36,790 bases of DNA, taken from an uncultured Clostridia bacterium (GTDB lineage Bacteria > Bacillota > Clostridia > TANB77 > CAG-508). The notes beneath the pieces were generated by a model. The model was not told the origin of the DNA. It did no database searches and saw only the letters and a list, made by a program, of their open reading frames with translations. The stretch is from the NCBI GenBank assembly GCA_944389655.1, contig CALXND010000008.1, forward strand, positions 1 through 36,790, given 5' to 3'. Below, piece after piece: positions 1 through 6,686 of the stretch. Within the stretch, counting starts at the first letter, position 1; every line of letters starts with the position of its first letter. Made by a program: the position numbers and the translations under genes.

Positions 1-342
1 GCTACATTGCAAGATACATTAGATGGCGATACAGCGGGCAATTTATATAATTTAATTACTACAAAAGCAGACAAGAAGAAGACATATAATATAGAAATAG
101 ATACGAATTGGACAGGAGAGGAAGCACCTTATACAAAAACGATAACAGTGCAAGGAATACTAGCAACAGACATTGCTAATATTTATCCTATTTGGTCTAC
201 AGAATTAGAAGCCAGGCGAACAGAAAAAGAAGAATATAGTAAAATAAGTATGATTACATCTAGTGAGAATGCTATAACGCTAATGTGCGACGATGATAAG
301 CCGAACATAATTCTAAACGCAAGAATTGAGGTGTTTTACTAA
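1..342 (+). CDS. Tail/baseplate protein, C-terminal fragment
   Basis: The frame is open from base 1 to a TAA at 340-342, so this is the 3' end of a gene that starts outside the window. About 113 residues are visible, with no recognisable motif. The stop overlaps the next ATG (TAATG), which is typical of translational coupling in a tail operon. A position just upstream of a receptor-type protein and the lysis cassette suggests a baseplate or tail-tip protein. That role is inferred from context only. Confidence 0.5.
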   Translation, partial: ATLQDTLDGDTAGNLYNLITTKADKKKTYNIEIDTNWTGEEAPYTKTITVQGILATDIANIYPIWSTELEARRTEKEEYSKISMITSSENAITLMCDDDKPNIILNARIEVFY

Positions 343-1475
343 TGCAAGGAAATGTTTTAGGACAAAATGGGGGATATAATGGATTAAAAATATTTGTACA
401 ACAAAATGAGCCAAACAAAAAAGATGGCATTTGGATAAAAACTAACGAACAATATAAGTACGACAATGTATATTTTACTAATGATTATTTGTCGATACTT
501 AATAGATATGAAGAGGTATCAAACATTCCATACAATTTTTATATTGGGTCTGCTGTGGCAAAAGAAAATAAAATATATATACTTGGTGGAGGTAGTGAAA
601 GAAATAACAATTATAGATATGATGTACAGTCTAATACATACACAAAATTAAAAGATATTCCTTATAAATTTTATTCAGGTGGAACATCAGTAATTGTTGA
701 AGATATTCATTTATTAAGTGGGTATTATAATAATAGTAATAAATTTCATTATAGATATGATGTACAGTCTAATACATATACAAAACTAACCGATGCTCCT
801 TATGATATTTATGATTGTTCAGCAATAGCAAAAGATAACGATATATATATATTAGGTGGAAGATATGATTATATTTATAAATATGACACTGTAAATAATG
901 AATATATAAAGCTAAAACAAAATTTTACTGATGATAGTCTTATGGGTGGCAAGGCTGCACTGATAGATAATGATATATATTTATTTGGAAATGGACAAAA
1001 AGGTTATAAATATAATATATTGACTAATACATTTACAGAAATAGAAAGAGTACCGTTTGATTATATAAACGATACTGTTGTTGGAATAAACAATAATATA
1101 TTTTTATTAGGAAGTTCATATAAATCAGGTTCGGCTTATGAATATGGTAAGTATAATTACAAATATGATACTTTAACAAATACATATAAAAAATTAGAAG
1201 ATATTCCGTATGACTTTATTGAGGGGTCAACTGTTGCAATAGGAAATGATATATATCTATTAGGTGGGTCTTCTTCTATGAATAATGTTTATAAGTATAA
1301 AACATATTTGGAAAATAAGAATATATTTATAAAAAATGAAAATGATAAATTAAAGACTAATTTAAGCAATATTTTGAAAATATATTTTTCAGAAATAATA
1401 ATATATGATAATTATGAGCCAAAAGATTACCCTATTTATTATGGAAATGGAACTGAATGGATAGAAATAATTTAG
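342..1475 (+). CDS. Kelch-repeat beta-propeller tail protein, likely receptor binding
   Basis: A 377-residue protein with about six degenerate kelch units. Each has a hydrophobic strand ending in IYILGG, IHLLSG, IYLFG or IFLLG, followed by a YRYD/YKYD strand and an NTYTKL-type strand (units begin near residues 62, 107, 153, 195, 238 and 289). Kelch units fold as one propeller blade each, so a six-bladed propeller is expected. The position between tail genes and the lysis cassette is where phages keep host-recognition proteins. Kelch propellers are uncommon there, and the receptor role is inference. Two blades share a nearly identical 41-bp stretch (610-650 and 748-788). The start is the ATG overlapping the previous stop. 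Confidence 0.7.
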   Translation: MQGNVLGQNGGYNGLKIFVQQNEPNKKDGIWIKTNEQYKYDNVYFTNDYLSILNRYEEVSNIPYNFYIGSAVAKENKIYILGGGSERNNNYRYDVQSNTYTKLKDIPYKFYSGGTSVIVEDIHLLSGYYNNSNKFHYRYDVQSNTYTKLTDAPYDIYDCSAIAKDNDIYILGGRYDYIYKYDTVNNEYIKLKQNFTDDSLMGGKAALIDNDIYLFGNGQKGYKYNILTNTFTEIERVPFDYINDTVVGINNNIFLLGSSYKSGSAYEYGKYNYKYDTLTNTYKKLEDIPYDFIEGSTVAIGNDIYLLGGSSSMNNVYKYKTYLENKNIFIKNENDKLKTNLSNILKIYFSEIIIYDNYEPKDYPIYYGNGTEWIEII

Positions 1476-1492
1476 AAAAAGGAGGAAAAATA

Positions 1493-1750
1493 ATGGAAAA
1501 TACATATACATACGAGGTAACCGAAAATGGTTACTATATTTATATAAACGGAAAGAAAGTAATACATCAATATGAGCCTTACATACCAAATTCAAGTTTG
1601 AGCTATGAGGAAAATGCAAAGGCCCAGATAGAAGAACTAAAAGCAAGTAAAGAAGCAGAAAAAGAAGAGAAAACAGATATAGAACAGATGAAGTCTGATA
1701 TAACAGACATACAACTAGCTCTAGTAGAATTGTACGAGTTGGGGGTGTAG
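1493..1750 (+). CDS. Small tail-associated protein
   Basis: 85 residues from the ATG at 1493, chosen because a perfect GGAGG lies 7 bases upstream; an in-frame ATG at 1457 lies inside the kelch gene and has no ribosome site. The N-terminal half is rich in Tyr and beta-prone; the C-terminal half is charged and helical, ending in an acidic coiled-coil-like stretch. Small proteins of this build commonly follow tail-fibre genes in Clostridia phages. No enzyme motif is visible. Confidence 0.6.
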   Translation: MENTYTYEVTENGYYIYINGKKVIHQYEPYIPNSSLSYEENAKAQIEELKASKEAEKEEKTDIEQMKSDITDIQLALVELYELGV

Positions 1751-1753
1751 AGT

Positions 1754-1861
1754 ATGGCTAAAATATACTATAGTTTAATAAAAAAAGGATTAAAGACAAT
1801 AGAGGATGTTCCAGCAAATTTAAAAGAAGAAGTGCAAAATTTACTAGATAGCGAGGAATAA
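1754..1861 (+). CDS. CD1375/XkdX-like small tail protein
   Basis: A 35-residue ORF beginning MAKIYYSLIKKGLKTIEDVP. This matches the pattern of the XkdX/CD1375 family of very short proteins found just before the holin in PBSX-like prophages: (Y)xxLIKKGLKT(I/L)xDVP, then an acidic tail. It starts 4 bases after the previous stop and is followed 2 bases later by the XhlA-like gene. The function of the family is unknown. Confidence 0.65.
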   Translation: MAKIYYSLIKKGLKTIEDVPANLKEEVQNLLDSEE

Positions 1862-1863
1862 TT

Positions 1864-2295
1864 ATGGAAGAGCAAAAGATTTCTGAAAAGCTTGTAAGTC
1901 TAGAAGAAAAGACTATAAACAATACAAAGAAAATTGACGAACTAACAATAAGAGTAAATGAAAATGAGAGAGTCTTGAACAACGTGGACAAGTCTCTCTC
2001 TGTTACAGTAGAGCAAATAAAAAATATTGCGGAGGATTTAAAACAAACTAGTATAAATTTTAAAGAAGCAATGATGAGGAGTAACACTGCAAATAGTAAA
2101 GAAACAGAACTACTAAAAGAAAAATACAACGAACTAGAGAAAAAGTATGAAAAACTAGACAGTAAACTAGAGCAAGAAACAGTAGGAAAAGATGCAGAAA
2201 ATTGGAGAAATTCTAAAAGTAAAGTAATTGCTTGGATAATAACGGCAGGGCTAGCAATTATAGCAGGAGCTTTAGGTTTATCTAAATTTTTATAG
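1864..2295 (+). CDS. XhlA-like hemolysin/holin-accessory protein
   Basis: 143 residues with a long heptad-rich coiled coil (about 8-115), then an Asn/Arg/Lys segment and one C-terminal transmembrane helix (about 122-141, VIAWIITAGLAIIAGALGL). This is the XhlA architecture: a membrane-anchored coiled coil that assists phage lysis with a holin. It is somewhat longer than B. subtilis XhlA because the coiled coil is extended. The holin follows 17 bases downstream with its own GGAGG. Confidence 0.75.
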   Translation: MEEQKISEKLVSLEEKTINNTKKIDELTIRVNENERVLNNVDKSLSVTVEQIKNIAEDLKQTSINFKEAMMRSNTANSKETELLKEKYNELEKKYEKLDSKLEQETVGKDAENWRNSKSKVIAWIITAGLAIIAGALGLSKFL

Positions 2296-2312
2296 AAAAG
2301 GAGGAAACTTAA

Positions 2313-2549
2313 ATGAAAAAAGCTTGGGAAGATTTAAAGAGTTTTATAACAGTATCAATGATACTTTTATTGTTTGTAATAGTAATAGCAAATTTGCTTG
2401 GTGCTAATTTGACAGAAAATTTGTTAATATTAGTGACAAACTTAATGACAGCAGTTTTTACATACTATTTTACAAAAAAGAGTGAAAATACAGATACTAA
2501 TGTAGAAACTACAGAAAACGAAGAAAATTCAGAAGAAAGTGAGGAGTAG
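2313..2549 (+). CDS. Holin
   Basis: 78 residues with two predicted membrane helices (about 13-30 and 34-54) separated by a short polar turn, then a strongly acidic C-terminal tail of Glu, Asn and Thr. Small size, two helices, a charged tail and a position between the XhlA-like gene and the amidase are the usual marks of a class II holin. No family-specific motif is seen, so the call rests on topology and neighbours. A GGAGG lies 9 bases before the ATG. Confidence 0.75.
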   Translation: MKKAWEDLKSFITVSMILLLFVIVIANLLGANLTENLLILVTNLMTAVFTYYFTKKSENTDTNVETTENEENSEESEE

Positions 2550-2551
2550 CT

Positions 2552-2686
2552 ATGGAAGAAAAAATAAAAATTGGTGATTCTGTAGAAAATCTTACAGAAG
2601 AGGAAAGAAAGAAAATAAGAATGTCTTTTGATCCAGACAAAATGGGATTTGAAACCGAAGAGGAGGGAGTAAAAGATGAAGATTAA
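2552..2686 (+). CDS. Small acidic protein in lysis cassette
   Basis: A 44-residue charged, soluble ORF between holin and amidase. Its last 11 bases overlap the amidase start, and the amidase ribosome site lies within it, suggesting coupling. No homology is recognised; it could be an accessory lysis protein or simply a coupling ORF. Confidence 0.5.
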   Translation: MEEKIKIGDSVENLTEEERKKIRMSFDPDKMGFETEEEGVKDED

Positions 2687-3659
2687 CAGAAAAATATCAG
2701 TAATTAACTTCTATGACTCAAATAGAAGTAAAAACCAAATAGAATGGATTATTCTGCATTATGTCGGAGCTGTAAGTACAGCAAAGAATAATGCAGATTA
2801 TTTTTATTCAACTTTCAGAGGTGCATCAGCACATTACTTTGTAGATGAAAATGAGATTTGGCAAGTTGTAGAAGACAACGATTCAAGCTGGGCTATAGGT
2901 GCAGATAAATATTATACAGGAGCTAGAAATACTAATAGTATTAGTATCGAAATGTGTTGTTACACAAACTCTAAAGGAAAATTAGATATAAAAGAAGAAG
3001 TTGTAAATAAAGCGATAGAGTTGACTAAATATTTAATGAAAAAATATGATATAGATGTGGAACACGTTATAAGACACTATGATGCTACTAGAAAAGTATG
3101 CCCTGCTCCATTTGTAAATGATGAAAGCAGATGGCAAGATTTTAAGAAAGCATTAGGAGGCAGGTCTACATCTTCAAGCACAAGTAGTTCAAATAGTGAA
3201 AAAGTTATAGCAACAGTAAAAGTAACAGCAGATGTAGGATTAAATTGTAGAAAAAAAGCTACAACAAGTTCAGATATTGTTAAAGCATTTGTAAGAGGTA
3301 CAAGCCTAAAAATTTATGAGATATCTGGTAATTGGGGTAGAACGAATGATGGTTGGGTATGCTTAGACTATACAGACTATAAGAAAAGTACAGGTACATC
3401 TAGTACAAGTTCTTACAAAACTGGAAGATATGAAGTCACGGCTACTGTATTAAATGTTCGCAAGGGACCAGGGATAAATTACGATTATTTGACTTTTAGT
3501 GAATTAACTTCTAATGCACAAAAGCAAGTAAAACAAAAATGCGGATATGAGGCAAACGGACTTGTAAAAGGCGTGCAATGTGATGTGTCGCAAGTTTCTG
3601 GCAACTGGGGCAAAATTCCATCAGGTTGGATTTGTCTCGACTATTGTAAAAAGATATAA
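2676..3659 (+). CDS. N-acetylmuramoyl-L-alanine amidase endolysin (Amidase_2 + SH3)
   Basis: A 327-residue endolysin that would cut the amide bond between N-acetylmuramic acid and L-alanine in peptidoglycan. The Amidase_2 fold covers about 1-155: zinc ligands H28 (LHY), H134 (RHYDATRK) and C142 (VCPAP), with E92 in SIEM as the likely catalytic acid. A Ser/Thr linker (about 160-176) leads to two bacterial SH3 wall-binding domains (about 180-236 and 252-326), each ending in a GNWG..GWICLDY-type motif. There is no signal peptide, so release depends on the holin. It is the last gene of the late operon, followed by a terminator. Confidence 0.93.
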   Translation: MKINRKISVINFYDSNRSKNQIEWIILHYVGAVSTAKNNADYFYSTFRGASAHYFVDENEIWQVVEDNDSSWAIGADKYYTGARNTNSISIEMCCYTNSKGKLDIKEEVVNKAIELTKYLMKKYDIDVEHVIRHYDATRKVCPAPFVNDESRWQDFKKALGGRSTSSSTSSSNSEKVIATVKVTADVGLNCRKKATTSSDIVKAFVRGTSLKIYEISGNWGRTNDGWVCLDYTDYKKSTGTSSTSSYKTGRYEVTATVLNVRKGPGINYDYLTFSELTSNAQKQVKQKCGYEANGLVKGVQCDVSQVSGNWGKIPSGWICLDYCKKI

Positions 3660-3730
3660 TAGTTATATGTCTAACAAAATAAAAACGGCTTAGAATTGAT
3701 TTTAATGCGTCAATTATGAACAAAAAAATA

Positions 3731-3767
3731 AAAGAAATAGTTGGTTGGTAAAAACTATTTCTTTTTT
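3731..3767 (+). terminator. Bidirectional terminator between lysis operon and hicBA
   Basis: A perfect 12-bp stem (AAAGAAATAGTT with AACTATTTCTTT) and a 10-base loop, followed by a T-run on the plus strand. On the minus strand the same stem is also followed by a T-rich stretch. It can end both the late lysis transcript and the converging hicBA transcript. Confidence 0.8.
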
Positions 3768-3801
3768 GAAGATTATTTATATTATTGATAATATTATATG
3801 A

Positions 3802-4209
3802 TTATTTTCTTAATTTGTCAACATTTAATGTTTCAATTAAAGCTTTTTGTAATAATTGTGAAAAATTAACATTTTCTTTTTCAGCTATTGTGTTTAACCA
3901 TGCTGGAATAGATAATGTTTTTTTAACAGATTTGTTTTCGTATTTTCTTTTATGGTCGTCAAGATTTATGGTTACAAAAGATATAATTTGATTATCTTCT
4001 AATTTTATATTTTTAATATCTGTTGTACATTTAGGATATTCTTCTAAATCTTCAAGATATAATCCCATAGCTTCTTTAGCATTTTCTATAGCTTCTGCTA
4101 AAGTTTTTCCATCGCTAAAGCAACCTTTCAAGTCAACAAATTCTACCCAATATTGATTATCTTCATGTGTGAAGATAGCAGGGTATGTTAATAATACATC
4201 TTTTTTCAT
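3802..4209 (-). CDS. hicB: HicB-type antitoxin
   Basis: A 135-residue antitoxin of the HicAB system. The N-terminal part has the HicB fold: YPAIFTHEDNQYWVEFVDL, then GCFSDGKTLAEAIENAKEA, the usual inactive RNase H-like signature. The C-terminal 40 residues (about 93-133) resemble a ribbon-helix-helix DNA-binding domain, as in longer HicB proteins that repress their own operon. It lies just downstream of hicA in the same transcript. Confidence 0.88.
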   Translation of the reverse strand: MKKDVLLTYPAIFTHEDNQYWVEFVDLKGCFSDGKTLAEAIENAKEAMGLYLEDLEEYPKCTTDIKNIKLEDNQIISFVTINLDDHKRKYENKSVKKTLSIPAWLNTIAEKENVNFSQLLQKALIETLNVDKLRK

Positions 4210-4250
4210 AATTCCACCTCTATATTATATTATGAACAACTAGGAAGGAC

Positions 4251-4437
4251 TTATTCAAGTCCCGCCTGTTTTAGTAGCTTTTTTAGTAATCCTGTAGCCA
4301 TATCCCTATTATGCATTGGAACAATAATGTCTGTATATCCTTGCTTCCTAAGTCTCAAATGTGAGCCTTCTTGCTTTACTTCATACCAACCGATTTTTCT
4401 TTAACAGTCTTACTAATTCCTTAGGAGTCATTGTCAT
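4251..4437 (-). CDS. hicA: HicA-type toxin, read only with a +1 shift at CGG
   Basis: The zero frame runs 15 codons from ATG 4437, meets an in-frame CGG (minus strand 4392-4390) and stops three codons later at TGA. Skipping the C gives a complete 61-residue HicA, with GWYEVKQEGSHLRLRKQGY carrying the HicA catalytic-type His in GSH and then an IIVPMHNRDMA strand. HicA is a small mRNA interferase with a dsRNA-binding-like fold. GAGG lies upstream at 4451-4456. Read conventionally this would be a broken toxin beside an intact antitoxin; read with the CGG rule seen elsewhere in the window it is intact. Confidence 0.7.
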
Positions 4438-4475
4438 AATATAAATAATCCTCCTTTCTCTTAAACTCTAAATAT

Positions 4476-4504
4476 ATTATACACTATACGTTACGTACTG
4501 TCAA
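4476..4504 (-). promoter_or_regulatory. Strong hicAB promoter with palindromic spacer
   Basis: On the minus strand TTGACA and TATAAT are both perfect consensus and separated by 17 bases. The spacer holds the palindrome TACGTAACGTA (4487-4497), a likely site for HicB autorepression. Confidence 0.85.
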
Positions 4505-4556
4505 GCAATATCAAAAAAATATATAAAAGTTTTTATAATTTAGAGGTTAGACCTAG

Positions 4557-4883
4557 TTAGTCTAGCTCTTTAAAATTTATATTAACAAGTAAATCAATTA
4601 GCTTACTTACTTCCATAACTTGCTTAGAATTTAACCCGTATTCGTTAATTCTATTGTGTAATTCTTTTCTAAGATTTTCTACGTCTAAAGAAGTATAAAA
4701 CAGCTCTTTAATATTAACATCTAATGCAGTAGATATCTTGTAAAGTTTATCTAAACTAATGTTGAACTTCTTATTACTTTCTAATTCGTGCAAATAGCTC
4801 TTTGAAATTCTAGTCTCTTCACTTAGTTTATTTAAAGAAATCTTTTTATTTTCTCTAATATTTTTTACAACAAAAACAAACAT
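4557..4883 (-). CDS. XRE-family regulator with Spo0E-like C-terminal domain
   Basis: 108 residues. Residues 5-62 are an XRE/HTH_3 domain (NKLSEETRISKSYLHELES recognition region, then SLDKLYKISTALDVNIKELF). Residues 68-101 read as a Spo0E-type helical hairpin: VENLRKELHNRINEYGLNS, then VMEVSKLIDLLV, where the family has a conserved S-x-x-x-D motif (here S93 and D97). Spo0E proteins dephosphorylate the sporulation regulator Spo0A. A DNA-binding protein with this tail could couple lysogeny to sporulation; that link is inference. The Q and E of the classic SQELD motif are replaced by K and L, so activity is uncertain. Transcribed alone, leftward. Confidence 0.65.
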   Translation of the reverse strand: MFVFVVKNIRENKKISLNKLSEETRISKSYLHELESNKKFNISLDKLYKISTALDVNIKELFYTSLDVENLRKELHNRINEYGLNSKQVMEVSKLIDLLVNINFKELD

Positions 4884-4900
4884 ATCAATACCTCGTTCTT

Positions 4901-4931
4901 ATTATAAACAATTATTCACAAATTATCCACA
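4901..4931 (-). promoter_or_regulatory. Promoter of the XRE-Spo0E-like gene overlapping two DnaA boxes
   Basis: On the minus strand a TATAAT (4906-4901) lies 17 bases from a TGGATA -35 (4929-4924). On the plus strand two perfect TTATNCACA DnaA boxes sit at 4912-4920 and 4923-4931, spaced 11 bp (one helical turn). One box lies in the spacer and one covers the -35. Confidence 0.6.
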
Positions 4932-4984
4932 TAAGGTGGTCATTCCCAGCGAACGATTTGTCGAATTTTTGTACACGATTTTTC

Positions 4985-5013
4985 TTGCATATTGTCGAAA
5001 GTTGTAATATTAT
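4985..5013 (+). promoter_or_regulatory. Probable promoter for the 45-residue ORF
   Basis: TTGCAT, a 17-base spacer and TATTAT. Transcription would begin near 5020 and run through two hairpins before the small ORF at 5153. Direct repeats of TTGTCGAA at 4958-4965 and 4992-4999, the second inside the spacer, could be operator half-sites. Confidence 0.45.
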
Positions 5014-5046
5014 TATAACAGAATATACGAAAATGGTTCATAAAAA

Positions 5047-5114
5047 GAGATAGCCTATCTGGAACATAGACTATCTCGGAGTGTATACTTTGCTATGCAC
5101 AAGTAAAGTATACA
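5047..5114 (+). promoter_or_regulatory. Double-hairpin leader before the 45-residue ORF
   Basis: Two consecutive inverted repeats. One is GAGATAG...CTATCTC (5047-5077), with an inner CTAT/ATAG continuation. The other is a perfect 10-bp stem, TGTATACTTT with AAAGTATACA (5082-5091/5105-5114), with a 13-base loop. Neither has a T-run directly after it, so they look more like leader structure or protein sites than a terminator. Confidence 0.45.
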
Positions 5115-5152
5115 TTCTTTTATAAAATTTGTCAAACACGGGAGGAATGTAT

Positions 5153-5290
5153 ATGGAAGAATTATTTCAAAAAAGAATTTTAGAGAATTTGACTAATGAG
5201 GAGAAAGATGCTATTATAGAAAATGAAAATATAGCAGAGAAAATATACTTGATAGGACTGATAGATGGCACACTAGTAAATGTAAAATAA
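5153..5290 (+). CDS. Small protein of unknown function
   Basis: A 45-residue acidic ORF starting MEELFQKRILENLTNEEKDA, with GGAGG 7 bases before the ATG and an upstream promoter. It is the only rightward gene between hicBA and the integrase, and its 3' end is 11 bp from the left arm repeat of attP. An excisionase or integrase regulator would fit the position, but no helix-turn-helix is recognisable. Confidence 0.5.
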   Translation: MEELFQKRILENLTNEEKDAIIENENIAEKIYLIGLIDGTLVNVK

Positions 5291-5301
5291 TGGTAAAAAA
5301 A

Positions 5302-5325
5302 TTAACACATTTTTAACACATTAGT
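5302..5325 (+). repeat. attP left arm repeat (TTAACACAT x2)
   Basis: Two TTAACACAT units 11 bp apart. The whole 24-bp block is repeated exactly at 5506-5529, and the two copies bracket the tRNA-like core. This is the arrangement expected for integrase arm-type sites. Confidence 0.6.
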
Positions 5326-5423
5326 ACAGGATAAAATAGAAATGAATAAAAACGAAAAAGAGAAAAAGTCAGTAATACTAATGCTTTTAGAATAGAATAA
5401 AATTATATAGAATACTATAGACT

Positions 5424-5442
5424 AATCCCACCATCGGTACCA
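5424..5442 (+). other. attP core matching the 3' end of a tRNA-Leu
   Basis: AATCCCACCATCGGTACCA reads as the end of a tRNA gene: T-loop ..AAT, T-stem CCCAC, acceptor strand CATCGGT, discriminator A and CCA. An acceptor ending ..CGGT+A, with G1-U72, is the tRNA-Leu form seen in Bacillota. No tRNA body precedes it, so this is a phage-borne copy that would restore the host tRNA after integration. The integrase gene ends 90 bp to the right. Confidence 0.7.
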
Positions 5443-5460
5443 TAAAATCAAAAAGTGCTT

Positions 5461-5503
5461 AAAAATAGCGTATTTCTAAGGATAGAAGATACGCTATTTT
5501 TTT
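5461..5503 (-). terminator. Integrase terminator, bidirectional
   Basis: A stem of AAAAATAGCGTAT with ATACGCTATTTTT, with T-runs on both strands. It would end the leftward integrase transcript before it reaches the attP core. Confidence 0.75.
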
Positions 5504-5505
5504 GT

Positions 5506-5529
5506 TTAACACATTTTTAACACATTAGT
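5506..5529 (+). repeat. attP right arm repeat (TTAACACAT x2)
   Basis: Exact second copy of the block at 5302-5325, ending 2 bp before the integrase stop codon. Two further TTAACACAT units, 12 bp apart (5824-5832 and 5836-5844), lie inside the integrase gene, where they encode DVLIDVL. Confidence 0.6.
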
Positions 5530-5530
5530 T

Positions 5531-6655
5531 TTAAAAAAGATAATTTAATTTATTAACTGCATCTTGTTTTTGATTATCAGAAGAATGTAAATAAATTTGA
5601 GTGATTGATATAGCAGAATGTCCCATAAGTTCAGCAACTGTTTCAATGTCAACACCATTTTTTAATAGCATTGATGCATAAGTATGCCTTATTGCGTGAA
5701 ATTTCTTATGTGGAATATTACAATCTTTTAAAATTTTCTTCCAATGATAAAAGATATTTTTTGCATGAAGAGGCTTTCCATTGTTGTCTCTAAATAATAA
5801 ACCCTCTTTAATCTCTTCTTTTTTTAACACATCAATTAACACATCTGGTATAGAAACAGTCCTAAAAGAATATTTTGTTTTGGGAATTTGGAAAACAGTT
5901 TCAAGATGTCTATGAAGGTCGTCGTCATAAATATATACATCTTTAATACTTCTTTCCACCTTTAAAGTTTTGTTGTTTAAATCTATGACATTCCAATCTA
6001 AAGCAAGCAACTCTCCTAATCTTAAACCAGTAGCCAAGTCTAGTAATATAAGAAGCTCCATTTTAGTTCCTTTTATGTAGTCTTTAATCTTGCTTATTTC
6101 ATCTTCTGAGAGAATTTCCACTTCTTTTCTTTTTTCATTTACAATATTGGTCTTATTTCCTTTTATTTCGACTTTTGAGCAAGGATTTTTTAATACATAG
6201 TCACTTTTTATGCACCAATTAAAAAAAGTCCTTAAAACTGAATTTAGATGTTCTATTCGAGTATAAGAATAAGTCTTAGATAATTCATTATAAAATTGTT
6301 GTAACCTAAGAGAAGTTATATTTATAAGTTTTAGTCCTGCAATATCTGATGATTTAATGTAATTTCTATAAACTTCTTCATATCTCTGAAAAGTAGAAGG
6401 CTTAATTTTAGAAGAATTATGCAAAACATCAAAAAGCCAAGTGTGCATCATATCATTTAGTGTAACGTTTTCGAAATTATTTACAAGACCATTTTTGATG
6501 TTATTTATATATTCATCTGCTTTTGCATTAGCTTCATTTATTCCTGTACCATAAAATTGTTTACGAATAGCTGTGCCATCAGCTTTTCTACCAACAGTAC
6601 GGGTTACTCTATAATAGTTCTTTCCGTTTACCTCTATATTTGTTTTTCTTGCCAT
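5531..6655 (-). CDS. int: Tyrosine-type site-specific integrase
   Basis: A 374-residue phage integrase. It has an AP2-like arm-binding N-terminus (about 1-55), a SAM-like core-binding domain (about 64-155, ending FFNWCIKSDYVLKNPC) and a catalytic domain (about 178-368). The active-site set is visible: R212 (ATGLRLGE), a Lys in PKTKYS (K259/K261), H320 and R323 (HAIRHTYAS), H346 (LMGHSAIS) and the nucleophile Y355 (QIYLH). It integrates the phage into a host site, here probably a tRNA-Leu gene, and works with an excisionase not identified here. It has a good ribosome site (GGAGG) and is transcribed leftward toward attP. Confidence 0.95.
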   Translation of the reverse strand: MARKTNIEVNGKNYYRVTRTVGRKADGTAIRKQFYGTGINEANAKADEYINNIKNGLVNNFENVTLNDMMHTWLFDVLHNSSKIKPSTFQRYEEVYRNYIKSSDIAGLKLINITSLRLQQFYNELSKTYSYTRIEHLNSVLRTFFNWCIKSDYVLKNPCSKVEIKGNKTNIVNEKRKEVEILSEDEISKIKDYIKGTKMELLILLDLATGLRLGELLALDWNVIDLNNKTLKVERSIKDVYIYDDDLHRHLETVFQIPKTKYSFRTVSIPDVLIDVLKKEEIKEGLLFRDNNGKPLHAKNIFYHWKKILKDCNIPHKKFHAIRHTYASMLLKNGVDIETVAELMGHSAISITQIYLHSSDNQKQDAVNKLNYLF

Positions 6656-6686
6656 ACAAACCTCCGTTTGATTTAATGATTATAAA

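Noticed and set aside
4912-4931. The paired DnaA boxes as a replication origin
   Set aside because: Only two boxes and no AT-rich unwinding region or iterons next to them; they sit on a promoter, and the replication genes are 10 kb away. A regulatory role fits better.
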